Of a stretch of DNA of 14,482 bases, positions 1 to 6,011 are shown piece by piece; within the stretch, counting starts at the first letter, position 1, and the number at the start of each line of letters is the position of its first letter. The position numbers and the translations under genes are program-made. Location of the stretch: NCBI GenBank assembly GCA_027335515.1, contig DAHWHT010000079.1, positions 1 through 14,482 on the forward strand. The letters run 5' to 3'. The notes under the pieces were generated by a model that saw only the letters and a list, made by a program, of their open reading frames with translations, was not told where the DNA came from and did not search any database. The stretch is from Clostridia bacterium (GTDB taxonomy: Bacteria > Bacillota_E > RBS10-35 > JAJYVN01).

Positions 1-22
1 GCAGTCGCATCCAGATCCGCAT
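1..22 (-). CDS. start of a further gene, truncated by the left edge
   Basis: Only the first seven codons are visible, reading M-R-I-W-M-R-L from an ATG at 22-20. The start is supported by a strong ribosome binding site, GGGAGGGA, about seven bases upstream (around 29-36). It lies on the same strand as the SLH gene and follows that gene's terminator-like hairpin, so the array of minus-strand genes probably continues beyond the window. Nothing can be said about function. The call rests on the binding site and spacing alone. Confidence 0.45.
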
Positions 23-46
23 ACTACATCCCTCCCGGATGAAGAA

Positions 47-74
47 AGCCGCCCCTCAGTGGAGAGGAGCGGCT
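47..74 (-). terminator. terminator-like hairpin after the SLH gene
   Basis: The outer arms are AGCCGC (47-52) and GCGGCT (69-74). After one mismatch a second stem pairs 54-57 with 64-67 around a six-base loop. Read on the minus strand, the hairpin is followed by TTTCTTC, as expected of an intrinsic terminator. It begins 22 bases after the SLH stop codon and about 25 bases before the next start codon. Confidence 0.65.
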
Positions 75-96
75 ACGTCACCGTGCTATGCGACAC

Positions 97-1326
97 TCAG
101 TTGGCAGACGCGAACCACGGCGGGGTGTCGAAGTACGAGACAGTCTGGCTCACGAGCCAACCCTGTTTGGCGCGCGTGAAGTAGACGAGCCAACCGTAGT
201 CGCTGGCCCGCCCCGCCACCGGCCCGGATGCGGTGTAAGCCCGAATACCGATCACACAGTCAGCCTCAGCGACCGCCGCGCCGAGATAGACCGGACGGCA
301 CTGTTGCACAGTGAAGGTGGAGTAAAGCACCAGAGACTTGTCGGTCTTCGCGGTCACGATGCTCTGCACCGGCTCCCCAGGACCTTCGACGGCCCAAGCC
401 GCCCCGTACCGCTGGATGCCGTCCTTGAGGAACGCCTGCCAGATGGTTTGCGCCGTCACCGTGCTACCAGTCGATACGGTCTTTTGGACTGCGGTGATGG
501 TGTTGAGGTATCCACCCAGGGCGGCCTGAAGAGTCTGCACACTCGTCGCCCCAGCGGTCGTCTCGTTCGCCAGGATGTCGATCATCTTGGCCGCCTGGGC
601 GCGCGTCAGGGTCCCGTCGGGTTGGAACGTGCCACCCGGGAACCCAGAGATGACACCGTACCTGGCCGCCGTCATGATGCTGTTGTACCCCGGCGTGGAC
701 GCCGGCAAGTCAGTGAACGTGACGCTCTGCGCCTGAGCCGGGAGGGGCACGGAGGCAAACCGCAACGCGGAGTATGGCGGGTTCGTCTTCGTGTGCAACA
801 GCGTCACGGTAGATGGAGGCATAACCGTCATCGGTGTGACCTTGGCGAGGTCGTTGATCGCCACACCTCGCTGCGCAAGGACGCGCCCGGCCCAGGCTGC
901 GGCCTCGGCTCTGGTAATCGGGCCATCGGGATTCAGGTCACCGCTTGGGTATGCCACCGGGCGGATGACCCCTTGCGCGACGAGGGTATCCACGTCAGAC
1001 GCAAACCAGTCGGAGGCGGCCACGTCCTTGAACGGCTGCGTGGCCGACCCTTGCGGGGTATAGCCAGCCGCCCGGACAAGCATGGTCGCCCACTCGGCCC
1101 GAGTGACTGGCTGGTTCGGGCTCAGCGTCGAGGGTTGGCCAGCCCCGTGTCCTTCTCCTTGGATCAGTCCGGTGGCGACGGCCGCCTGCATATAGGTCGC
1201 CCACCAGGCGTTTGACTGGAAATCGGGATAGTTGGTGGCGCTCTCCGCGCCGGCAAGCGCGGGGGCGGCCACTACGGCGAGCGCCACCACGGCGCCAACC
1301 AGGGATCGAAGGATTCTCGTGCGCAT
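97..1326 (-). CDS. secreted S-layer homology (SLH) domain protein
   Basis: A 409-residue exported protein. Residues 1-27 are a signal peptide: basic MRTRILR, a hydrophobic core, then ALAGA before the mature part. Three SLH repeats follow at about 33-88, 98-150 and 203-253, each with the typical F/Y-x-D start and the TRAE/TRAQ-AA helix (TRAEWA, TRAEAAAW, TRAQAAKM). SLH domains bind pyruvylated secondary cell-wall polymer, so the protein should sit in the S-layer or on the wall. Residues 255-409 form an unassigned C-terminal domain with two cysteines (343 and 357) that could pair. The ATG at 1326 is chosen because AGGAG lies ten bases upstream and the signal peptide begins there. Reading further upstream in this frame gives only Pro/Arg-rich shadow sequence. 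It is the last complete gene of the array, so a role in anchoring or exposing the transfer machinery is an inference. Confidence 0.9.
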   Translation of the reverse strand: MRTRILRSLVGAVVALAVVAAPALAGAESATNYPDFQSNAWWATYMQAAVATGLIQGEGHGAGQPSTLSPNQPVTRAEWATMLVRAAGYTPQGSATQPFKDVAASDWFASDVDTLVAQGVIRPVAYPSGDLNPDGPITRAEAAAWAGRVLAQRGVAINDLAKVTPMTVMPPSTVTLLHTKTNPPYSALRFASVPLPAQAQSVTFTDLPASTPGYNSIMTAARYGVISGFPGGTFQPDGTLTRAQAAKMIDILANETTAGATSVQTLQAALGGYLNTITAVQKTVSTGSTVTAQTIWQAFLKDGIQRYGAAWAVEGPGEPVQSIVTAKTDKSLVLYSTFTVQQCRPVYLGAAVAEADCVIGIRAYTASGPVAGRASDYGWLVYFTRAKQGWLVSQTVSYFDTPPWFASAN

Positions 1327-1405
1327 GGCAAACCATCTCCTCATGGGTACCGTACTGCTTGGCCTGGGGGTCCGGGATTCTGGGGGCTTGACCGGCCTCT
1401 GCGAG

Positions 1406-1438
1406 GGGGTCCCCGCCCCGGTGCGGAGAGGGGACCCC
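1406..1438 (-). terminator. perfect 9-bp stem-loop upstream of the SLH gene
   Basis: GGGGTCCCC (1406-1414) is exactly complementary to GGGGACCCC (1430-1438), with a 15-base loop. It lies between the stop of the 57-residue gene (1446) and the SLH start (1326). On the minus strand it is followed by CTCGCAG, with no T-run, so it is a poor classical terminator. It could be an RNA-processing or stabilising element or a weak attenuator. Confidence 0.5.
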
Positions 1439-1445
1439 GGAGGAG

Positions 1446-1619
1446 TCAGGCGAGGAGGAGCAGGGCGGCGCCCGAGACGGCCGCACCCGCGACGGAGAGC
1501 GCGAGCATGGTCCAGGCATCCCAGCCCGGCTGGCCGGGCTTGCGGAGGTGGAGCACGCAAACGGAGGCGCCCCCGGCCGCGCAGACCAACGTGACAATGC
1601 CGAGCACGTGGAAGATCAC
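1446..1619 (-). CDS. 57-residue two-helix membrane protein
   Basis: This short gene begins at GTG 1619-1617 and ends at TGA 1448-1446. Its GTG shares bases with the TGA stop of the upstream TIG-like gene (GTGA overlap), so translation is probably coupled. A near-perfect ribosome binding site, GGAGGTGATG, lies within the last codons of that gene at suitable spacing. The product has two hydrophobic segments (about 2-25 and 36-57) joined by a short basic and Gly/Pro loop (LRKPGQPGWDAW), and the chain ends at the second helix. I do not recognise a family. The overlap with the anchored TIG-like gene suggests the two products work together in the membrane. The clean start, coupling and hydrophobicity make it very likely a real gene. 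Confidence 0.75.
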   Translation of the reverse strand: MIFHVLGIVTLVCAAGGASVCVLHLRKPGQPGWDAWTMLALSVAGAAVSGAALLLLA

Positions 1620-2593
1620 GGTGCATCACCTCCCTCCGGGCCCGTCTCCGGCCCGGCCTCCGGCGCAGCCGCCGGGGCCTCGGGCTGCGGTTCCGGGGCC
1701 TCCACCTGGACCGCTCCGGCCCCCACCCGGCGACGGCGCCAGGGAACCAGGGCGGCGAGGGCCGCCGCGAGGGACCCCAGCCCGGCCAGGACCACCCACA
1801 GCCACCCTGCGCCGCGCCCGGACCGACCGCCACCGGGGTTGTCGGTGGGCCTGGTTCCCGACCGGCTCCGCGAGAGAGTGCCGGTCGGGGACGAAGGGCG
1901 GGCGGTCGCCGCCCCACCGGACACCCAGGGCACGGACACGGATTGGCCGGCCGCGAGGGCCTGGGCGGCGGCCACGGAGAGGACATGGAGCGTGGTGGCG
2001 TTACTCGTTCCGCCACCGGTGCGCACAGACAGGCTGTACGTGCCCGTTGCCAGCGCGGGGTCGAGCACGGCTACGATGGACCCGAACCCCCAGTCCAGCA
2101 CCTGCACCTCACCGGCCTGTCCATCCAGGAGCACCTTCCCCGATCCGAGGACCCCAAGCCCGCTCCCTGTGATGGTGACCCGGGAGCCAGCCGTGATGGC
2201 ACGTCGCCCGCCCGCCTCGGTGGTCACGGCAGCCGTCGCGGTGTGGATCACGGGTTGGAGGACCTGGATGGTCTCGCTGCCGGCCGCCCCGCACTGCGTC
2301 ACCGTGAGCGTCTGCCCGGTCGCCACTGCGGGGGGTAGGGTCACGAGCACTTGGTCTCCGCCTACGCCGCCGGCCGCCAGCACGGTGGCGGAAACACCGC
2401 CGACGGTCACCATCACCGGACTGTGGCACACCTCCCCCGACTTCATCCCGGGGGCATCCAAGGTCACTGTCTGCCCGCCTTCCACGGCGCCAAGCGGCTG
2501 GGGGCTTAGGCTGGCGGCGGACGCAGCTACCGGGACCGAGACGGCAAGTGCCAGGGCCACCGTGGCGGCCCCGGCGGTCAGTGCGTATCGCAT
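1616..2593 (-). CDS. secreted TIG/IPT-like protein with C-terminal membrane anchor
   Basis: A 325-residue protein with a signal peptide at 1-27 (MRYALT, hydrophobic core, ASAAS). Two segments look like immunoglobulin-type TIG/IPT folds. One is at about 30-112 and holds two cysteines (56 and 101) that may form a disulphide. The other is at about 134-206 and has the typical pattern of ITAGSRVTITGSGLG followed by a G-T-Y-S-L-S-V strand. A Ser/Arg/Gly-rich linker leads to one transmembrane helix at about 263-285, then RRRR and an acidic, Pro/Glu-rich tail of some 36 residues predicted to be cytoplasmic. TIG folds in secreted proteins commonly bind surfaces, polymers or partner proteins. The ATG lies two bases after the preceding stop, with GGGGGGATG upstream. 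The family is assigned from sequence pattern only, so the fold is less certain than the topology. Confidence 0.75.
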   Translation of the reverse strand: MRYALTAGAATVALALAVSVPVAASAASLSPQPLGAVEGGQTVTLDAPGMKSGEVCHSPVMVTVGGVSATVLAAGGVGGDQVLVTLPPAVATGQTLTVTQCGAAGSETIQVLQPVIHTATAAVTTEAGGRRAITAGSRVTITGSGLGVLGSGKVLLDGQAGEVQVLDWGFGSIVAVLDPALATGTYSLSVRTGGGTSNATTLHVLSVAAAQALAAGQSVSVPWVSGGAATARPSSPTGTLSRSRSGTRPTDNPGGGRSGRGAGWLWVVLAGLGSLAAALAALVPWRRRRVGAGAVQVEAPEPQPEAPAAAPEAGPETGPEGGDAP

Positions 2594-2595
2594 AC

Positions 2596-3018
2596 CTACA
2601 CCATCCCCCCGCCATGCGGGTTTGGTGCCGCGCTCCGGAGTCGGGAAACGGCCCGTTGTACCGACCCGTGGACGTGCACGGGGGCCAGCACCGCAGCGTG
2701 GTCGCAGAACAGGTCCCGGTAGCTCACCCAGACCGGCATTCCGCGCTCCGTCCGCAACAGAACACCGTGCCCATAGACCGCGATGAGCGTGGCGGTGACC
2801 GTCTCTCCATGTGCCGCAGTCCGGCGCAGCCGTACATCGACTGCGTTGCGGAGATGCGGCGCCAGCGCCGCCCGCACCATCTCCGCAACGCGCTCGGCGG
2901 TCGGGAGCGCCGTCGCTTCGTCCTCCCTCTGCTCCTCGACCTTTCTGCGCGCCCTTTCCACCTGGGCCATCTCGCGCTCACGCTCACGCCGCACCCGTGG
3001 CGCCAACACAACAGCCAT
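2596..3018 (-). CDS. hypothetical protein: charged helix plus small beta domain
   Basis: A 140-residue protein that I do not recognise. Residues 7-35 are very rich in Arg and Glu and should form a charged helix or coiled coil. Residues 40-60 look like a second helix. Residues 60-105 (GETVTATLIAVYGHGVLL to WVSYRDLF) look like a small beta barrel with an SH3- or YolD-like rhythm, and the last 30 residues look unstructured. There is no signal peptide or membrane segment, so it is probably cytoplasmic. The ATG at 3018 has GAGGGAGAG upstream. It follows a strong hairpin (3077-3099) and ends two bases before the TIG-like start, so the two are probably co-transcribed. Confidence 0.7.
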   Translation of the reverse strand: MAVVLAPRVRREREREMAQVERARRKVEEQREDEATALPTAERVAEMVRAALAPHLRNAVDVRLRRTAAHGETVTATLIAVYGHGVLLRTERGMPVWVSYRDLFCDHAAVLAPVHVHGSVQRAVSRLRSAAPNPHGGGMV

Positions 3019-3076
3019 GCTTCATCTCTCCCTCTTCCGACCGTAACTCGTGCTGGCCCGTCGCAGGCAGCACAAA

Positions 3077-3099
3077 GCCCGCTCCCCAACGGAGCGGGC
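3077..3099 (-). terminator. perfect 9-bp hairpin between the TadZ-like gene and the 140-residue gene
   Basis: GCCCGCTCC (3077-3085) pairs with GGAGCGGGC (3091-3099) around a five-base loop. On the minus strand it is followed by a short T-run (TTTG), so it looks like a weak to moderate intrinsic terminator. The next start codon (3018) is only about 58 bases further, a stretch that also holds the ribosome binding site and shows no obvious promoter. Confidence 0.7.
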
Positions 3100-3141
3100 C
3101 CCCTATCTCGACCCCACCGATTGCCCCTATGCCGCTCCGGC

Positions 3142-4647
3142 TCAGTGCCCGCCCACGGCTCGCCAGGCGCTCGCCAGCACCCCACTCGCCCAGGTGTACC
3201 CGTGCCCAGCCCAGGCCGGACTCCCTGGAACGCGGCTGAGCACGTACAGCACTCCGTAGACCGCCGCCGCCGCCAGCGCCAACCGCCAAGCGGTCTCCAG
3301 CACCCCCGCCACCCGATCCAGGACGCTGCTGCCGTCCCCGACCTTCACGGTGATGTGCTGCCCACCCGCCCTCGGCGCCGGTGCCCGAGGTGCTGGGGCC
3401 GGTTGGGGCCGGGCCGGTTCGGGAGACGGAGGTTCAGCCGGAGGGAGACGGCGGGGACGGGACGGGCGCCGGATGCCGCCGAAGAGCCCCCTACGGGCAC
3501 GCGCGGGCTGGTCAGGCAAGACCGGCGCCAGCAGGTGGCTGAGGGCTTCGTCTAGGGGCTCGTCACGGTGGCGGTAGCCCGGAGGCCAGGAGCCCCGGTC
3601 GGCCACGGGGACGGGGAAGAGGGGCTCGGCCGGGGGCGGGATGCAGTTCTCGGTGGCCTGTTCCCACGCAGCCGTCAGGTCCCGGGCGTCGGCGGCTGTA
3701 GGGCCGACGAGGACGTAGCGGGCGCCCTTGGGCAACGCCCGGTCGGCGTGGATGGACTCGGTCAGGGCATGGTCGTCGGCGCCGGCGGCACGGGCAGTAT
3801 CGGCTTGCTGGTGGAGCCAAGCGGCAATCCTCGGCCACCGATGCGCCTCGGCCGGCAACACCATCAGGCAGAGATCGGCGTCCACCTGCGAGAGGACGGA
3901 ACGAGGCGGCGCGCCGAGATCGACCACAAGGTACGGGTACTGCCGCCTCTGCTCGATCTCCCGCGCCGCCTGGAGGTTGACGTTGGGGAAGACGGTCAAG
4001 TTAGGGAGCCACTGCTCGCCGATCTTGGTCTGGGAGAGGATCGCGAGGCTGGGCGCTGGGTTAGCCTCGATGAACGCTGCACCGTGCCCCGAACGGGCCA
4101 GGAACCCGGCCACCGCCGCCGCTAGCGTGGTCGTGCCCACCCCCTGCGCAATGCCGGCGACCGCTATGACCACCGGGCGCTGGGACACCGCCACCCGGCG
4201 CTCGACGACACGCTCCACGACGCGCTGCCCCTGCCGCGCCTCGGGGGCCAACGACGGGTCGATCCACCGTGCCGCCGCTTCGATGCCCGCCGGGGCTGAG
4301 GCCAGGGCGGCGGCCAGATCGGCAGGGTCCGTCACCAAGTCGTAGATCCCGGCGTGCACCACTGCGGCCACCTCCGGGTTGCCGGGCTGGGCGCCGACAG
4401 CGAGCAGGATCACGCGGGTGTCAGGCCGGGACACGCGGTAGCGGAGCACCGCTGGGCCCAGGCCAGGTCCGGCGCCGATGTCGAGGATGAGCACATCGGT
4501 GGGCGCCCTTACCGCCTCAGCGAGAACCGCTGGCCCCGCACCAGGCTCGACGGTTCGGACAGATGCGTCCACCTCACCGCGCTCGCGCAGCATCGCGGTG
4601 ACCTGCTGGGCTGCAGAACGAGTCAGGATCGCGGCAATCATCGGCAT
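3142..4647 (-). CDS. TadZ/CpaE-like P-loop protein with degenerate Walker A and C-terminal membrane helix
   Basis: About 501 residues. Residues 1-115 resemble the atypical receiver domain of TadZ/CpaE proteins (VLILDIG after strand three, later VILLAVG and a YDLVTD strand-helix). Residues 155-340 form a ParA/MinD-type domain: VVIAVAGIAQGVGTTTLA at about 159-176, an IEANP strand, and YLVVDLGAP at about 239-247. The P-loop reads A-Q-G-V-G-T-T-T, so the family's signature lysine and the second lysine are both missing. After a Pro-rich linker comes one transmembrane helix near the C-terminus (LALAAAAVYGVLYVLSRV). CpaE/TadZ proteins position pilus machines at cell poles. Here the protein may localise or scaffold the transfer channel at the membrane (inference). 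The frame stays open to an ATG at 4746, but that start lacks a binding site and its leader contains two hairpins. AAGGGA just upstream supports the ATG at 4647 (4641 is the alternative). Confidence 0.75.
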   Translation of the reverse strand: MPMIAAILTRSAAQQVTAMLRERGEVDASVRTVEPGAGPAVLAEAVRAPTDVLILDIGAGPGLGPAVLRYRVSRPDTRVILLAVGAQPGNPEVAAVVHAGIYDLVTDPADLAAALASAPAGIEAAARWIDPSLAPEARQGQRVVERVVERRVAVSQRPVVIAVAGIAQGVGTTTLAAAVAGFLARSGHGAAFIEANPAPSLAILSQTKIGEQWLPNLTVFPNVNLQAAREIEQRRQYPYLVVDLGAPPRSVLSQVDADLCLMVLPAEAHRWPRIAAWLHQQADTARAAGADDHALTESIHADRALPKGARYVLVGPTAADARDLTAAWEQATENCIPPPAEPLFPVPVADRGSWPPGYRHRDEPLDEALSHLLAPVLPDQPARARRGLFGGIRRPSRPRRLPPAEPPSPEPARPQPAPAPRAPAPRAGGQHITVKVGDGSSVLDRVAGVLETAWRLALAAAAVYGVLYVLSRVPGSPAWAGHGYTWASGVLASAWRAVGGH

Positions 4648-4684
4648 CATGTCCCTTCTGGCAACAACTCGGGGCACAACAAAA

Positions 4685-4703
4685 CCCGCCCCGGTCGGGC
4701 GGG
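4685..4703 (-). terminator. second of two tandem hairpins before the TadZ-like gene
   Basis: CCCGCCC (4685-4691) pairs with GGGCGGG (4697-4703) around a five-base loop. On the minus strand it is followed by TTTTGTTGTG, a good terminator tail. It lies about 38 bases before the chosen TadZ-like start. Confidence 0.75.
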
Positions 4704-4711
4704 CAAAATCT

Positions 4712-4737
4712 CCCGCGCCCCGTGATGGGGACGCGGG
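4712..4737 (-). terminator. first of two tandem hairpins, just after the helix-turn-helix gene
   Basis: CCCGCGCCCC (4712-4721) pairs with GGGG (4727-4730) and CGCGGG (4732-4737) with one bulged base and a five-base loop. On the minus strand it is followed by AGATTTTG. It starts about 19 bases after the stop of the helix-turn-helix gene. Together with the next hairpin it should strongly reduce transcription into the TadZ-like gene unless something promotes read-through. Confidence 0.7.
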
Positions 4738-4755
4738 CTCTACCATGTTGATCTC

Positions 4756-4956
4756 TCAGCGGGTCGCAGCCTGTTGGATGGCCCGTTCAACGTCCGACTG
4801 GAGATAACGGATCGTCCTATGACCCATCCGCAGCGGCCTCAATAGCCCCCATTGCTCCCAGCGCCGCAACGTTGAAGTGTCGACGCGGAACAACTTCTGT
4901 AGGTCTTTCCGCGTCAGGAGCGGATCGGGTGCCGGTGTGGTCTGAACAACGGTCAC
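4756..4956 (-). CDS. small helix-turn-helix DNA-binding protein (MerR/excisionase type)
   Basis: A 66-residue protein. After an unstructured start, residues 13-62 form a winged helix-turn-helix of the MerR/AlpA/excisionase kind: LLTRKDLQKLFRV, then the recognition helix DTSTLRRWEQWGLL, a wing with GHRTIRYLQSDV, and a final helix. Proteins this small with only the DNA-binding part act as excisionases or as local transcription regulators. The GTG start has AGGGGTGA about six bases upstream and lies 24 bases after the transglycosylase stop, so the two genes are probably co-transcribed. Because it sits immediately before two tandem terminators, it may control this locus. No integrase is visible to support an excisionase role. 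Confidence 0.8.
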   Translation of the reverse strand: MTVVQTTPAPDPLLTRKDLQKLFRVDTSTLRRWEQWGLLRPLRMGHRTIRYLQSDVERAIQQAATR

Positions 4957-4979
4957 GATTTATCACCCCTCAACCAATC

Positions 4980-5933
4980 TCACGGCGCCGTAGCGCTCGC
5001 GGTTACCGGCTCTTGGATAGTCTCGGTGTGCGCGTGCCCGTGCGGCCCAGTCCACGTTCTCGTCGTGGTCCTGTGCCAAGTCGCGGTCACGGTCACTGGC
5101 TGCCCGGTCGCCACGACGGCGACCCAGCACGTCGCCCCGGCGGGGAGCAGGTGCTTGATGGTGCTCGATGCCTGCGCGCAGGGGGTCAGGGGCACCGGAC
5201 TCCCGGCCGCCGTGGCGGTCAGCGTATCGGGGGCGACAAGGCCGGGCCAGGATTGACCGTAAGCCGTAGTCGCGGTGCCGAACGACGCCCATGCGGTCAC
5301 GAGCACGACCTGCTTGCCGGCACCGGCCGCCGGAAGCGCCCCGCCGCCGAGCTGGGCAACCGCGAGGTGTGGGCCGGACTCGATGGCCGTCAGGTCCGCA
5401 AGGACCGCCTGGGCGTAGCCCAGCCCGCCGCCGTCGTACGCCTCCAGCGCCGCACTGACATCGCCGGGGTGGCTCGCCAGGTCCCCAGCAAGGATGGTCA
5501 CACCCGCGCGGACATTGGCGGTCGGGGCGTAGGGGTTCCCGGCCAGGCCGTATCGGGACCAGTTGGCGGAGTTGACCTGCATCAACCCGGCATCCGTGCT
5601 GCCGTTGGTGTTCTGGTGCTCGGCAGTCCACTGTCCGGCGCTCTCATGGTCTATGACGGCCAGGGCGAGCACTGGGGGGATGCCGGCCGACTGGGCGTCC
5701 TGGGCCAGCAGCCCGTCGGCCCAAAACCCGAGCGACGGCGGGACCGCTCCAGGCCCAGCGCCTCCGGCTCCACCGCCGAGCAAGGCGAACGGAGCCAACA
5801 TGACGGCGAAGATGCTCAGAAGCGCGCCGACGATGAGCGCCACGAGGACCAAGGCGATGGTCTTCGCGAGGTCCTTCAACCCGAGCGCGTCCGCGATGGC
5901 GAACCCGATCTTGACCAACCACGCCTGTGGCAC
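4980..5933 (-). CDS. membrane-anchored VirB1-like lytic transglycosylase
   Basis: A 317-residue protein. One or two hydrophobic helices at about 25-53 anchor the chain, and the catalytic domain at about 70-185 should face the cell wall. SLT-family signatures are clear: HES with the presumed catalytic Glu at 97, GLMQVN at 116-121, the NP-Y-x-P-x-x-N-V-x-x-G segment at 133-144, and AYDGG at 165-169. Such enzymes cleave the glycan between MurNAc and GlcNAc, and conjugation systems use them to open the wall for the channel. Residues 200-317 form an extra domain of unknown type, with two cysteines (252 and 269) and a His/Thr-rich end. The GTG start has GGGGAGGTGA just upstream. It follows VirB4 with a hairpin between. 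Confidence 0.88.
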   Translation of the reverse strand: MPQAWLVKIGFAIADALGLKDLAKTIALVLVALIVGALLSIFAVMLAPFALLGGGAGGAGPGAVPPSLGFWADGLLAQDAQSAGIPPVLALAVIDHESAGQWTAEHQNTNGSTDAGLMQVNSANWSRYGLAGNPYAPTANVRAGVTILAGDLASHPGDVSAALEAYDGGGLGYAQAVLADLTAIESGPHLAVAQLGGGALPAAGAGKQVVLVTAWASFGTATTAYGQSWPGLVAPDTLTATAAGSPVPLTPCAQASSTIKHLLPAGATCWVAVVATGQPVTVTATWHRTTTRTWTGPHGHAHTETIQEPVTASATAP

Positions 5934-5959
5934 AGCCTCACCTCCCCAAGGAACACGAA

Positions 5960-5983
5960 GGCCCGGGCGTTGCCGACCGGGCC
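5960..5983 (-). terminator. 7-bp stem-loop between VirB4 and the transglycosylase gene
   Basis: GGCCCGG (5960-5966) pairs with CCGGGCC (5977-5983) around a ten-base loop. On the minus strand it is followed by TTCGTGTTCC, which is not a clear T-run. It lies about 29 bases after the VirB4 stop and 26 bases before the next start, leaving no room for a promoter. It is probably a weak terminator or a processing element. Confidence 0.5.
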
Positions 5984-6011
5984 GTGCACCATCTGCGGTT
6001 GCGCAGGACGC

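Noticed and set aside
1327..2016. N-terminal extension of the SLH frame up to 2016
   Set aside because: The extension is Pro/Arg-rich, overlaps two better supported genes, and lies before a normal signal peptide with its own binding site at 1326.
1548..2786. Long open frame on the plus strand (about 412 codons), one of many opposite the minus-strand genes
   Set aside because: Its product is Pro/Arg/Ala-rich with no domain. It lies opposite the TIG-like gene, which has a signal peptide, fold pattern and binding site. High GC content creates such shadow frames.
4648..4746. Longer start for the TadZ-like gene at 4746
   Set aside because: The ATG lacks a binding site and the leader contains two terminator-like hairpins. 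AAGGGA marks a start at 4647 or 4641.
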